Assembly (NCBI GenBank): GCA_034002405.1
Contig: JAVFAS010000027.1
Coordinates: 1-42,667, forward strand
Direction: 5' to 3'
DNA: 42,667 nt
From: SZUA-365 sp034002405
Lineage (GTDB): Bacteria > Bacteroidota > Ignavibacteria > SZUA-365
In this document: in pieces, positions 23,308 through 32,504 of the stretch
Position numbering within the stretch: position 1 is the first letter of the stretch
How the letters are laid out: each line of letters starts with the position of its first letter
Translations under genes and position numbers: made by a program
The notes under the pieces: model-generated
The model's input: only the letters and a program-made list of their open reading frames with translations
Database searches by the model: none
Told to the model about the DNA's origin: nothing

Positions 23308-25875
23308 ATGCACTGGTATGTATTTGTCTCCGGGATCATCAGCGGTCTGCTCTTCGTGAGCGGTCTGTTCACGCTGTCTCTCTCCCTTCGGCGTATCGAA
23401 CGGGACATCAACATTTCGTACGCCATTCTGGCTTTCTGCCTCGCCGGTGTGCTGCTGCATGGCCTGTATATCACCGGCGTCCCCGATGTCGCGACCAAAC
23501 TCTTCCATAACCGTCTCGCCAATACCCTGTACGGTGTCGCCGGCGTGGCCTTCCTCTCGCTCGTTTCGGGACTGACGGGATTCCGGTCGCGGTGGCCGCG
23601 GGTCCTGATCACCGTGGGACTCGTGCTGTTTGTCGTTCTCGTCTGGATGCTCCCGTACGGGATCACGTACTCCGAAATTCATGGCACCGCGCCGATGCGC
23701 ACCCCGTGGGGGGTGATGCGGAGCCGCATCGACGGTGAAGCGGGAATCTGGAATCTCTACTCGCTCGTCCTGCTCTTCTCGCTCCTGCTCTACGCGGTGG
23801 TGGCGGTGCTGCGACAGGCCCGCCGGGGCGCCTGCCCTAACGCCGGGTTGCTCCTGAGCATCATTGCGATCGGGATCTCCGGCATCATCATCGACACCAT
23901 GCTGATCGAGTTCCACCTTGGCGAGATCGGTATCGTCGATGACCTCGGCTATCTCGCGTTGGTGTTCCTGGTCATGCACCGGAATTTCCGGAATCTCATC
24001 CATTCGGCCGACGTCATTCGCGAGAGCCGCGCGCGGTATGCACGCATGAGCGAGGCGTCGTTCGAGGGCATTGGATTCACCCGCGACGGCATCATCGTCG
24101 ATGTGAACCAGCAGCTGGCCGACATGCTCGGCTACGAGGGGCGCGAATTGATCGGCCGGCCGGTGATGGATTTGATCGCTCCCCATCACCTCGATGTCGT
24201 CGCGCGCCACTCCCGCGCCACCGAGGCCTCCTACGAGCATGACGCGGTACGAAAGGATGGAACCGTGCTGCCGGTCGAGGTGCGCGTCAAGGAAGTACAC
24301 CAGACCGATCATACCCTTCGCGTCGCCGCGGTGCGTGACATTTCCGAGCGGCGGCGCGCGGAACAGATGAATGTCCTGCTCGCCCAGGCTCTGAAGTCCG
24401 CGCGTGACTGCATTTCCGTCACCGACCACGACGGGCGCATCATGTTCGTCAACGACGCGTTCCTCCAGTATTACGGATATACGGATGAGGAAATCCTCGG
24501 ACAGAGCATTCTCCTGCTGCGGGGAGACGGTTCCCCGGCCGGACTGCCGTCGGACCTCGACGACAGCTGGCACGGCGTGGTGATGAACCGGCGCAAGGAT
24601 GGGACGAAATTTCCGGTGGAGCTGTGGACCTCGGTCGCGCGGGGCCGAGACGGGAGCGTGCTCGCGTATGTCGGAGTGGCGCGCGACGTCTCCGACCGGC
24701 GCGAAGCGGAGCGCGCCCTCATCGCGGCGAAGGAACACGCGGAGCGCTCGGACCGGCTCAAGGACGCGTTCATCGCCAACATCTCGCACGAAATCCGTAC
24801 CCCGCTCAATATCATCCTCGGCTACACCAGTCTGATCGCGGAGATCCTCGAGGGACGCGTCTCCGACGAAGAAATGGGCTACTTCGAGAGCGTCCAGCGC
24901 GGTTCCACCCGTCTGATGCGCACGGTGGATCTCATCCTCAGTCTTTCGCGCGTGCAGGTGGGCGATATCGAGATCGATCCGGTTCGCTTCGATCTGACGG
25001 AGGCGGCACGCGCGATCACGAACGATTACCGCGCGGTGGCCAGGAAAAAGGATCTTGAGCTCCGATATGAGGGTGATGGTGCGACGCCCATCACCGCCGA
25101 CGAGTATTGTGTCGCGCAGTCGCTGCACAATCTGCTTGACAATGCGATCAAGTACACCGATGCCGGTGCCATCACCGTGCGTGTGGAGCGGCGCGCTGAC
25201 GGCGACGTCCAGCTCAGCGTCAGCGACACCGGTATCGGGATTTCCTCGGAGTATTTGCCCACGATTTTCACGCCGTACACGCAGGAAGACTCCGGTCTCA
25301 CCCGCGGCTACGAGGGCATCGGTCTCGGTCTTTCACTGGTCAAGCAGTACACCGAACTGAATCGGGGGCATATCGAAATCGAGAGCACGAAAGGGGTGGG
25401 AACCACCGTCCGTGTCGTGTTTCCCGCCGGGGAACAGGTCGCCACGCCCGGGAAGACGGACGAACCGTTGCGGGATACGGCACACGTCCGCGTGCTGCTG
25501 GTCGAGGATGATCCGCTGTCGATCGAATTCATGCGCACGATTTTCGCGAAGGATTTCCTCCTGCGCGAAGCCGCATCGGCGGAAGCCGCCATGGAACTCC
25601 TCGCGCGCGAGGAGTTCGAACTTGTGTTGATGGACATCTCCCTCAGTGGTGCGATGAACGGGCTGGAGCTGACACGGATGATGAAATCCTCCCCGGCATT
25701 CCGGCATATCCCCGTCATCGCGGTCACGGCGCATGGGTTTACCCACGACCGGCGGCGCTGCCTCGAAGCGGGCTGCGACGCCTACCTGATCAAACCGGTC
25801 GGACGCGAGGAACTGCTGGCCGTGATGCGACCATTGCTGCGCGTGAACACAACCGAAGATTCACGCGATTCCTGA
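23308..25875 (+). CDS. Seven-TM hybrid sensor histidine kinase
   Basis: An 855-residue signalling protein. Residues 1-230 contain about seven hydrophobic helices and resemble the 7TM sensor regions placed before PAS domains. Two PAS domains follow (about 245-350 and 360-470, each ending in a DISER/DVSDR linker). HisKA has H494 in NISHEIRTPLN. HATPase_c follows with N612 (LLDNAIKY), SDTGIG (639-644) and GIGLGLSLV. A receiver domain occupies 727-845 with LVEDD (731-735), phospho-acceptor D776 (LVLMDIS) and K829 (YLIKP). All catalytic residues are present. The fused receiver suggests a phosphorelay, but no HPt or output protein is nearby. The leader has CGTACATTA, also seen before 9413. Confidence 0.92.
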   Translation: MHWYVFVSGIISGLLFVSGLFTLSLSLRRIERDINISYAILAFCLAGVLLHGLYITGVPDVATKLFHNRLANTLYGVAGVAFLSLVSGLTGFRSRWPRVLITVGLVLFVVLVWMLPYGITYSEIHGTAPMRTPWGVMRSRIDGEAGIWNLYSLVLLFSLLLYAVVAVLRQARRGACPNAGLLLSIIAIGISGIIIDTMLIEFHLGEIGIVDDLGYLALVFLVMHRNFRNLIHSADVIRESRARYARMSEASFEGIGFTRDGIIVDVNQQLADMLGYEGRELIGRPVMDLIAPHHLDVVARHSRATEASYEHDAVRKDGTVLPVEVRVKEVHQTDHTLRVAAVRDISERRRAEQMNVLLAQALKSARDCISVTDHDGRIMFVNDAFLQYYGYTDEEILGQSILLLRGDGSPAGLPSDLDDSWHGVVMNRRKDGTKFPVELWTSVARGRDGSVLAYVGVARDVSDRREAERALIAAKEHAERSDRLKDAFIANISHEIRTPLNIILGYTSLIAEILEGRVSDEEMGYFESVQRGSTRLMRTVDLILSLSRVQVGDIEIDPVRFDLTEAARAITNDYRAVARKKDLELRYEGDGATPITADEYCVAQSLHNLLDNAIKYTDAGAITVRVERRADGDVQLSVSDTGIGISSEYLPTIFTPYTQEDSGLTRGYEGIGLGLSLVKQYTELNRGHIEIESTKGVGTTVRVVFPAGEQVATPGKTDEPLRDTAHVRVLLVEDDPLSIEFMRTIFAKDFLLREAASAEAAMELLAREEFELVLMDISLSGAMNGLELTRMMKSSPAFRHIPVIAVTAHGFTHDRRRCLEAGCDAYLIKPVGREELLAVMRPLLRVNTTEDSRDS

Positions 25876-25958
25876 ACCCGGGGGCGATCAAGAACCCGGG
25901 GGCGATCAAGAACCCGGGGGCGATCAAGAACCCGGGGGCGATCAAGAACCCGGGGGTT
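25874..25958. repeat. 18-bp tandem array next to a kinase stop codon
   Basis: GAACCCGGGGGCGATCAA is repeated four times exactly (25874-25945), followed by a partial fifth unit GAACCCGGGGG (25946-25956) and TTCA. Unit 1 starts in the stop codon of the hybrid kinase. The outer ends, TGAACCC and GGGTTCA, are complementary, so the array looks like an expansion inside an ancestral palindrome TGAACCCGGGGGTTCA. The RNA can form many alternative GC-rich hairpins and may act as a terminator. Copy number is likely to vary between strains. Confidence 0.92.
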
Positions 25959-26089
25959 CAATACGGTCCACTGCCCTGACGATCGCGGTCGTCATACGCA
26001 CAGGGCTGATGCTCGGAATGCCCTTTGTACTGCAACGCATGTGTTTCGTGGAAATGAGCCTCGAGGGCATGGCAGATTTCCGGGCAAGC

Positions 26090-26593
26090 TTATTTCCATT
26101 CCGGCGCGGGGCGACCGAGCCAGAGCCAGGTGATATAATCGGTCAAGGGCGGTTCCGCACCGATTTCGCGCAGACGCGCATTGATTTGTCCCCGGTGGTA
26201 GGTGCTGTGCTGCAACACCTGCAGCATGGTCTCCTCCATCGTGACGGTATCCGGTTTACGACCCATCCGCTGTTCCATGAATCGCGACCAGGGGACGGAC
26301 ATCACCTCTTCCAGTCGCGTGGTATCAAACGACGGCCAGAGTTCCATCATTTCCATATGGTACGTCCTGCCCCAGTCCGCCAGTTGTTGCAGCGAAACGA
26401 AATGTTCCCGCTTTGGCATGGCGATCGGGTTGTTCGTCCACACGGCCATGAATGCCCGCTGCACCGAGTGGACATGGTAGAACAGGTCGATGATCCGTGC
26501 GTCGTCGGCGATGTGGTCGGACGTCAGCACGGCATCCCACACCTGCGCGTCGGCCCAGTGCATATGGAAAAAGAGATCCTTGATGTATTTCAT
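26090..26593 (-). CDS. DinB/YfiT-like protein
   Basis: A 167-residue four-helix-bundle protein of the DinB superfamily. The putative metal-binding histidines are present: H42 in FYHVHSVQ, and H129 and H133 in LQHSTYHRGQINARLREIG, the family's most characteristic motif. Members include thiol-dependent transferases and many proteins of unknown role. The substrate cannot be told here. It is divergent from the sensor kinase at 26810, and the stretch between 25959 and 26089 has no gene. Confidence 0.88.
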   Translation of the reverse strand: MKYIKDLFFHMHWADAQVWDAVLTSDHIADDARIIDLFYHVHSVQRAFMAVWTNNPIAMPKREHFVSLQQLADWGRTYHMEMMELWPSFDTTRLEEVMSVPWSRFMEQRMGRKPDTVTMEETMLQVLQHSTYHRGQINARLREIGAEPPLTDYITWLWLGRPAPEWK

Positions 26594-26748
26594 AGCCGCA
26601 AAATGCCCTCTTTTTCATCGCGGCGCAAGCGGACGCACCCGTCGCGTCGCGCCGGCATTCGCAGGGGCCCGCGCGTTGTCCCACCGTCACCGCACCATTG
26701 TCGATGGCCGCTGTCCGCCATTCGATGTATCACCGCTATTCCGCTCTC

Positions 26749-26777
26749 TTGCTCTGTTATCCTCGGTGGTGTATATT
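26749..26777 (+). promoter_or_regulatory. Promoter of the kinase pair
   Basis: TTGCTC (26749-26754), 17 bp, TATATT (26772-26777). The start is expected near 26784, about 26 nt before the ATG at 26810. Confidence 0.55.
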
Positions 26778-26809
26778 CCCGCAGTCATTCTCATACTGGT
26801 GAACCACCT

Positions 26810-27847
26810 ATGCGCGGTCCTCAAGGTTTGCCGCCACCCACCGCCGAACCTCGTGCGGTTTCCTGGCGTACCGTCGGCGTTCTGACGACGCTGCTTCCGA
26901 CAACCGTCGTCGCGGCGTCGCCCCGTGAGGGCGGCACCGCCGTGCCGCTCTGGGCCCTCCTGCTGCTTGCCCTGTTCGTCGTGGCGCTGCTGGGGGTGAC
27001 CGTGATCTGCATTATCCAGCGTCGCCGGTGCCGCGCGGATTCGCGGATACAGGAGTGGCAGGCCCGGCGTATCGAGACCTTGCAGGCGCAACTCATCGAC
27101 AGGGAAAAGCTCGCCTCGCTCGGACAGCTCACCGCCGGCATCGCGCATGAAATCAAGAATCCGCTCAATTTTGTCACGAACTTTTCCGATGTGTCCCGCG
27201 AGCTGATCGAGGAGTTGCAGGCCGCGACGACGGCGGAGGAGCGTGACGAGATTCTGGCGGCGCTGCGGCAGAATCTTCTCAAGATCAGCGAGCACGGACA
27301 CCGCGCCGACGAAATTGTGCGCGGGATGATGCTGCATGCGCGCGGCGGCAGCACCGTGCGCGAACCCGCCGATCTCAATGCGCTGATCAGCGAATCCGCC
27401 CATCTGGCGTATCATGCCATGCGCGCGCAGCAGGATGGATTCAATTGCACGGTCGAACTCGAACTCGAAGACCCGCTGCCACACCCCTCCATCGTCCGCC
27501 AGGATATCGCCCGTGTGCTCCTGAACATCCTGCAGAATGCCATGCAGGCAGTGCATCAGCGCGAAAAGCGCGGCGAGTCTGGCTATGTTCCCCGCGTGCT
27601 CGTGCGCAGCGCCATTTCCGACGGCAGCATCGAAGTGACGGTGGAGGATAATGGCGCGGGCGTCCCCGCGGCGAGCCGCGATCGAATTTTCGACCCATTC
27701 TATACAACAAAGGAAGCCGACAAGGGCACCGGTCTCGGACTGTCCATCGCCAAGGAGATCGTCGAGACGCAGCATGGCGGCCACATTCACGTGCAAGATG
27801 CGTCCGGCGGCGGCGCCCGATTCATCCTCTCTCTTCCGACATCCTGA
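26810..27847 (+). CDS. Membrane sensor histidine kinase, short form
   Basis: A 345-residue kinase started at 26810; the frame is open further back, but that part overlaps the DinB-like gene and precedes the promoter. Residues 22-36 and 45-69 are hydrophobic (LLLLALFVVALLGVTVICII), so it is anchored without a sizeable sensor domain. A helix rich in Arg/Gln leads to HisKA with H113 (GIAHEIKNPLNFVTNFS), then HATPase_c (LLNILQNAMQAV, DNGAGVP, FDPFYTTKEADKGTGLGLSIAKEI). This NPLNFVxNFS kinase type resembles NtrB/ZraS-like enzymes. The catalytic module closely matches that of the next gene. The next gene starts 55 bp downstream, so they are probably co-transcribed. Confidence 0.9.
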   Translation: MRGPQGLPPPTAEPRAVSWRTVGVLTTLLPTTVVAASPREGGTAVPLWALLLLALFVVALLGVTVICIIQRRRCRADSRIQEWQARRIETLQAQLIDREKLASLGQLTAGIAHEIKNPLNFVTNFSDVSRELIEELQAATTAEERDEILAALRQNLLKISEHGHRADEIVRGMMLHARGGSTVREPADLNALISESAHLAYHAMRAQQDGFNCTVELELEDPLPHPSIVRQDIARVLLNILQNAMQAVHQREKRGESGYVPRVLVRSAISDGSIEVTVEDNGAGVPAASRDRIFDPFYTTKEADKGTGLGLSIAKEIVETQHGGHIHVQDASGGGARFILSLPTS

Positions 27848-27902
27848 GACCGATCCCGTTATCCACCACTTCGGAGCAATCGATATTCCCTGTCGCGAAC
27901 GC

Positions 27903-30900
27903 ATGGTACCGCACCGCGTCATACCGACCGTGTTCATCGCACCGCATCACATCCCGCCGATGGCGTCATTCCTCGTTGCGGTCCTTTGCGTCGCGTGCAG
28001 CGTGCTGCATTCGCCGCGATGCGCGGCCCAGGCGCGCTCCTCGCCCGATCGTCTGGCCGAGGTGGGAATTCCGGATATCACGAATTTCAATACATCGGTG
28101 CTGGGGTATGACGCCGCGAACTGGGTCATTCTCCGTGACCGGCGCGGGTTGCTGTATGTCGGGAATACCGATGGCGTACTGACCTACGATGGGGAAGTGT
28201 GGCGCCTGACGCCCTCACCGAACTACACGCCGGTGTTTTCCATGGCAGAGGCGGCGGACGGGACCATCCATCTCGGCGTGAACAATGCCTTCGGCCGCAT
28301 TATTCGCGACAGCGCGGGCCGTGACTCGATCGAACTGCTCAGCGACCGCTTGCCGGAAAACCAGCGTCCGGTAGGCAGGGTCCGCTTCACCGCGGTGGTC
28401 GGGAATACGGTGTGGTACGCGACGACCGCCGCGCTCTATCGCTGGGATGGGCAGAATCTCCAGACCTTCAAGGCGCCGAGCAATCTCCACAGCCTGCGGC
28501 AGGTTGGTGACGAATTCTACACCGTGGTTGAGGGGCAGGGGTTGTTCGTGATCCGCGATGGGACATTCACCGCCATCCCTGGAGGAGAATCGCACACGAA
28601 CCCGGAGGCGCTGCTTTCCTTCGTGCTGCCCGCGGGAAATGGACGTTCGCTCGTGGGCATCCAACACGGCGGATGGTTCATGCATGACGGCAACACCGTG
28701 CGTCCGGCCTGGACCGAGGCCACGCGATCGCGACTTCCAAAGGAAATCACCTGCGGTGTGCTGCTGGCCGACAGCACCTTCGCGATCGGGACCGTCCGTC
28801 GCGGAATCTGGATCATCGACCGCGACGGACGCGTGCGCAACGTGTTCGACGAAACCCGGGGGATTCGGGATGAATATATCCTCCATTTATATCAGGACGC
28901 GGAACGACTGCTCTGGGCGGCGCTTGACAACGGGATCACCATGATGCATTGGCCGTCGCAGGCGACCCGTTTCGGGCGCGTGACCGGACTTCGCGGACGC
29001 ATCACATCGGTGATCCGCTTCCGTGACCGCATTCACGCCTGTGGAACGATGGGCGTGTTCCGGCTCCGCGACGGTGATCCGGACGCGGCGGAGCGGGAGA
29101 ACCGGCAGAGCCGCTTCGAATTGATTCCGGATCTTCCCCATGGCGGATTCGCGATGCTCGACGTCGGCTCCGACCTGCTGGTGGCAACATCGTTCGGCCT
29201 CTATCTCCATGATGGGAAACGCAGCCGACTGATTTCTCCGAACGCCGCCCGTCTGCTGTACCCGATCAGCGCGTCACACGATACCATTTTGCTCGGGACC
29301 GAGCACGGTCTGGCACTGCTGCGACGCCGGAACGACGATTGGCGATGGCAATCCCATCTTCCCGAAATATCGGACATGGTGCTCTCGATTGATCGCGACC
29401 CCGACGGCTCCTGGTGGTTTGGTACCTACGGCAGCGGAGTGTATAGGGTGGAGGATCGCGGCGGCATTCCGGCGGGACGGGTGCGGCAGTACGATGTTCC
29501 TCCGGGGAAGGACAACCTCCCGGTCTTGATCTCCACGGCGGAGGGTCCCGTCCGTCTGCTCAGTGACGCGGGCAGCTTCATCCATGATGCGGTGCACGAC
29601 CGGCTGCGACCGGATACCAACGCGTGGAAGGATTTGGGATATCCGTCCACATGGTCGCTGGCAAATCTTCAGTCCTTGCCTGGTGGCGGTCTGTGGATGC
29701 AGTTGCACCATCGCTGGCGAAGCCACGCCATCGCCGAGCGTGACCGCTCCGGGAAGGTCTCGCGCCGAATGCTCGGATTCATGAACAACCAGATCGTCCA
29801 TACCGTGTATCCGGAGGACGACGGCGTGATCTGGTTTGGCGGCGAGGAGTATCTCTTCCGCCATGACCGCCGTCTCCCGCTCGTTCCGCCGGTGGTCGGA
29901 CGGACATTGATCCGTGCGGTGTTTCGCGACGAGGAAACCGTGCTCTACTGGGGAGGCACGCCCTCGGCGCATGCGCGGCTTGTCCTGCCGTATTCCGACA
30001 CCGGCGTCCGCATCCGTTTCTTCGCCCCGACGTTCCGGCAACCGGAATTCACCGAATACCGGTGGAAACTGGCGGGGCAGCAGGATCGGTGGAGCGAGTG
30101 GGAACGAAAGACCACCGCGGAATACCCCGCCCTCTCCGAGGGTTCGTATACCTTCCATGTCGAAGCGCGCACCGTCAGCGGCGAATATTGCAAATCCGCG
30201 AGCATCAACATTCGCGTCACGCCTCCCTGGCAGCGCACGTGGTGGGCGTATGCAGGGTATTTCGTGATCGCGATCGGGGTGTTCGTGATCGCGTTACGGG
30301 TGCGTACCCGGAACCTGGAACAGCGTGGCCGGCAGCTGGAGCGAACGATCCGGGAACGCACGCAGGAAATTCGTGCCCAGGCGGAGAAGATCCGCTCCCA
30401 GGCGGAAGAACTCGAAACGCTCGATTCGATCGTGCGAACGGTGAACAAGGAGGTCCGCCTCACCGATGTGCTTTCGGCGTTGCTGCAGCAGACCCTGTTG
30501 TTGTTCCCGCATGTCAACACGGCGCTCTACCTCCAGCGACACGGGGAGAACGGCACGTTCCGCCTCGTCGCCACCGTGGGGGAACCGTGCGAGGCGATCG
30601 CGTCGCGTACCTTCACGCTCTCGGAAATCATGGATGATGCGAGCAACTCGCTGCGGACCATTCAGGACGGCGTCTATGTGCTTCGCGGTCTCGAGCGGTT
30701 CTACAACGAGGATGAACCCTCGCTGACGGCGCGCCGAAAAGCCTTCATGGGCATGAGCGACATGCAGCCCGAGGGCATGCGCGGCTTTCTCGTGCTCGGC
30801 TCCGACCGCCAGCACACCTTCGACGCGGAAGACCTGCGACGACTTCTCCGTCTCCGCGAGCATGTTTCTTCCGCGGTAGCCAAGGCCCTCGCGATCCGCG

Positions 30901-31760
30901 AACTGGAGGAGAAGAATGATCTGCTGGACCAGTCCAACCGGCAACTCCGTGAGATGCAGGCCCAGCTCATCGTGCATGAGAAGCTGGCCGCGCTCGGCGA
31001 ACTCACCGCGGGCATCGCGCACGAGATTCAGAACCCGCTCAACTTCGTCAACAACTTCTCCTCGCTTTCGCTCGAGCTGCTCGACGAACTCGAACAGGAC
31101 ATCAGTGCGATGATGCACGCGGAGTCGGACGCGCTGCTCGGCCTGATCGCCACCGTGCGCGGAAACTGCGAGCGCATCCGCGAACACGGCATGCGCGCGA
31201 CCTCCATCGTCCGTGCCATGCTCATGCACACACGCAAGGGTGGCGGCCGGCGCGAGTTGGTGACGCTCAATGAATTTCTGGATCAGTTTGTCTTGTTGTC
31301 CTATCACGGCATGCGCATGCTGCATCCCGAACACGACCTGCGGCTCCATACCAACTACGACCGCCGGGTCGCGGGGGTAAGGATCCTTCCTCAGGAAATG
31401 AGCCGCGTCATCGTCAATATTTGCAACAATGCCTGGGAAGCCGCGATCGAGCGGGCGACCACCACGCCGGGTGGCGCGTCGCCGGAGGTGCAGGTGCGCA
31501 GCGAAGACGGAGATGACCGGATCCGCATCGTCATCCGCGACAACGGTCCCGGCATTCCGCCCTCCATCCATGCGCGAATCTTCGAGCCCTTCTTCACCAC
31601 GAAGCGCAGCGGCACCAACGCGGGACTCGGTCTTTCGATGAGCTACGAAATTGTGACGCAACTGCACAAGGGAAAGCTGCTGGTCGAATCCGTCGAAGGG
31701 GAGTACAGCGAGTTCGTCATCGAAATCCCCATCGAGGACGAACACGCGGCCGAGGAATGA
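27903..31760 (+). CDS. Reg_prop/Y_Y_Y sensor histidine kinase with GAF domain
   Basis: About 1285 residues from ATG 27903; 27960 is an equally possible start and the frame is open back to 27651. A signal or anchor (MASFLVAVLCVACSVLHSPRCAAQ) is followed by about 650 residues of beta-propeller repeats with Reg_prop-like motifs (RRGLLYVGNTDGVLTYDG, LLWAALDNGITMMHW, WWFGTYGSGVYR), a Y_Y_Y domain (about 700-776, YRWKLAGQQDRWSEWE), one TM helix (about 780-797), a coiled coil, a GAF-like domain (about 840-990), a second coil, HisKA with H1040 (GIAHEIQNPLNFVNNFS) and HATPase_c (DNGPGIP near 1213). The layout is that of a hybrid two-component system sensor of polysaccharide utilisation type but without the usual receiver and AraC output. 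The GAF domain before HisKA is an unusual addition. Confidence 0.88.
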   Translation: MVPHRVIPTVFIAPHHIPPMASFLVAVLCVACSVLHSPRCAAQARSSPDRLAEVGIPDITNFNTSVLGYDAANWVILRDRRGLLYVGNTDGVLTYDGEVWRLTPSPNYTPVFSMAEAADGTIHLGVNNAFGRIIRDSAGRDSIELLSDRLPENQRPVGRVRFTAVVGNTVWYATTAALYRWDGQNLQTFKAPSNLHSLRQVGDEFYTVVEGQGLFVIRDGTFTAIPGGESHTNPEALLSFVLPAGNGRSLVGIQHGGWFMHDGNTVRPAWTEATRSRLPKEITCGVLLADSTFAIGTVRRGIWIIDRDGRVRNVFDETRGIRDEYILHLYQDAERLLWAALDNGITMMHWPSQATRFGRVTGLRGRITSVIRFRDRIHACGTMGVFRLRDGDPDAAERENRQSRFELIPDLPHGGFAMLDVGSDLLVATSFGLYLHDGKRSRLISPNAARLLYPISASHDTILLGTEHGLALLRRRNDDWRWQSHLPEISDMVLSIDRDPDGSWWFGTYGSGVYRVEDRGGIPAGRVRQYDVPPGKDNLPVLISTAEGPVRLLSDAGSFIHDAVHDRLRPDTNAWKDLGYPSTWSLANLQSLPGGGLWMQLHHRWRSHAIAERDRSGKVSRRMLGFMNNQIVHTVYPEDDGVIWFGGEEYLFRHDRRLPLVPPVVGRTLIRAVFRDEETVLYWGGTPSAHARLVLPYSDTGVRIRFFAPTFRQPEFTEYRWKLAGQQDRWSEWERKTTAEYPALSEGSYTFHVEARTVSGEYCKSASINIRVTPPWQRTWWAYAGYFVIAIGVFVIALRVRTRNLEQRGRQLERTIRERTQEIRAQAEKIRSQAEELETLDSIVRTVNKEVRLTDVLSALLQQTLLLFPHVNTALYLQRHGENGTFRLVATVGEPCEAIASRTFTLSEIMDDASNSLRTIQDGVYVLRGLERFYNEDEPSLTARRKAFMGMSDMQPEGMRGFLVLGSDRQHTFDAEDLRRLLRLREHVSSAVAKALAIRELEEKNDLLDQSNRQLREMQAQLIVHEKLAALGELTAGIAHEIQNPLNFVNNFSSLSLELLDELEQDISAMMHAESDALLGLIATVRGNCERIREHGMRATSIVRAMLMHTRKGGGRRELVTLNEFLDQFVLLSYHGMRMLHPEHDLRLHTNYDRRVAGVRILPQEMSRVIVNICNNAWEAAIERATTTPGGASPEVQVRSEDGDDRIRIVIRDNGPGIPPSIHARIFEPFFTTKRSGTNAGLGLSMSYEIVTQLHKGKLLVESVEGEYSEFVIEIPIEDEHAAEE

Positions 31761-31799
31761 TCCCCGGCCGCGCCCCGGAGGCTGTCGTGCCCTCCGTCA

Positions 31800-32336
31800 T
31801 CAGATGGGTGACCAGATCACCTTGATTTTTTTACCCGGTTTGCCAGGACCCTTCGTTTCGCCGGGGAAGTCGAAACGCATCGGGTAGGCGCCCACCGTGC
31901 CACGCGCCGGATCGTCGTGCTCCTCGGCGGTGACGGGTTGTCCATTATCGCAAGGGATCACCGCGGTCACGTCGGGGATGCGTGTCAGATACAGGGTGAG
32001 CTCGACTTCGTTTGGCGCGATTTCCGGCATCCATTCCCATGGATTCGGGATTTCGGCAGACATCACGCTCTGTGAGATGATATCCGCTTCGACATCCGCC
32101 ATGTCCGTGGCCTCGTCGAGGCAGAACATGCCGTTGCTGCACAGCGCAAGCGACGCCCCGAAGATGGAGTCCATGCGGATCTTCGCGATGGAGAATTCCA
32201 CCCCCGCCTCGAGTTCGAGCACGAAATGATCATCAGGGATGTCATCGGGGTATTCTCCCACGGTGACCATGATTCGGACGGTGTTCGCGCTGCCGGGAAA
32301 CGCGACGCGATACCACGTGTTGAGACTGAGCGGCAT
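31800..32336 (-). CDS. Hypothetical cytoplasmic protein
   Basis: A 178-residue protein started at ATG 32336 after GAGGAGCCTCC. There is no signal peptide. The sequence is acidic and beta-rich (TWYRVAFPGSANTVRIMVTVGEYPDD, DHFVLELEAGVEFSIAKIRMDS, NEVELTLYLTRIPDV) and ends in a basic tail KGPGKPGKKIKVIWSP. No family is recognised. It converges with the large sensor kinase; CGGAGG/CCTCCG near 31777-31798 between the stops is a weak hairpin. Confidence 0.65.
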   Translation of the reverse strand: MPLSLNTWYRVAFPGSANTVRIMVTVGEYPDDIPDDHFVLELEAGVEFSIAKIRMDSIFGASLALCSNGMFCLDEATDMADVEADIISQSVMSAEIPNPWEWMPEIAPNEVELTLYLTRIPDVTAVIPCDNGQPVTAEEHDDPARGTVGAYPMRFDFPGETKGPGKPGKKIKVIWSPI

Positions 32337-32423
32337 GGAGGCTCCTCTTTCTGGGTGTTTCGATATGGACAGGAAATTACAACGTGAAAGGTAGGGATAT
32401 CTTCTGCCCATGTCAAGCACAAC

Positions 32424-32452
32424 TTGTCTTTTATCCGGTGGACCCCTATGTT
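32424..32452 (+). promoter_or_regulatory. Promoter of the T9SS-substrate gene at 32505
   Basis: TTGTCT (32424-32429), 17 bp, TATGTT (32447-32452). The start is near 32459, directly before the ATATTCCACTC leader motif at 32466-32476. Confidence 0.6.
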
Positions 32453-32465
32453 ATCCAGATACGGC

Positions 32466-32476
32466 ATATTCCACTC
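32466..32476 (+). promoter_or_regulatory. Leader motif ATATTCCACTC
   Basis: Same 11-mer as upstream of 14400 and 41389. Here it begins a few bases after the predicted transcription start and 28 bp before the ATG. Confidence 0.4.
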
Positions 32477-32504
32477 CAGAATCGAGACAATTGTCAGGTG
32501 CGTC

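Noticed and set aside
23206..25128. 640-codon minus-strand frame
   Set aside because: Antisense to the hybrid kinase whose domains are all identifiable; the sequence is low-complexity in Asp, His and Arg.
25874..25958. CRISPR-like array
   Set aside because: The 18-bp units are directly adjacent without spacers and there are no cas genes; it is a simple tandem repeat.
26009..26809. N-terminal extension of the short sensor kinase
   Set aside because: It is antisense to the DinB-like gene and lies upstream of the promoter at 26749-26777.
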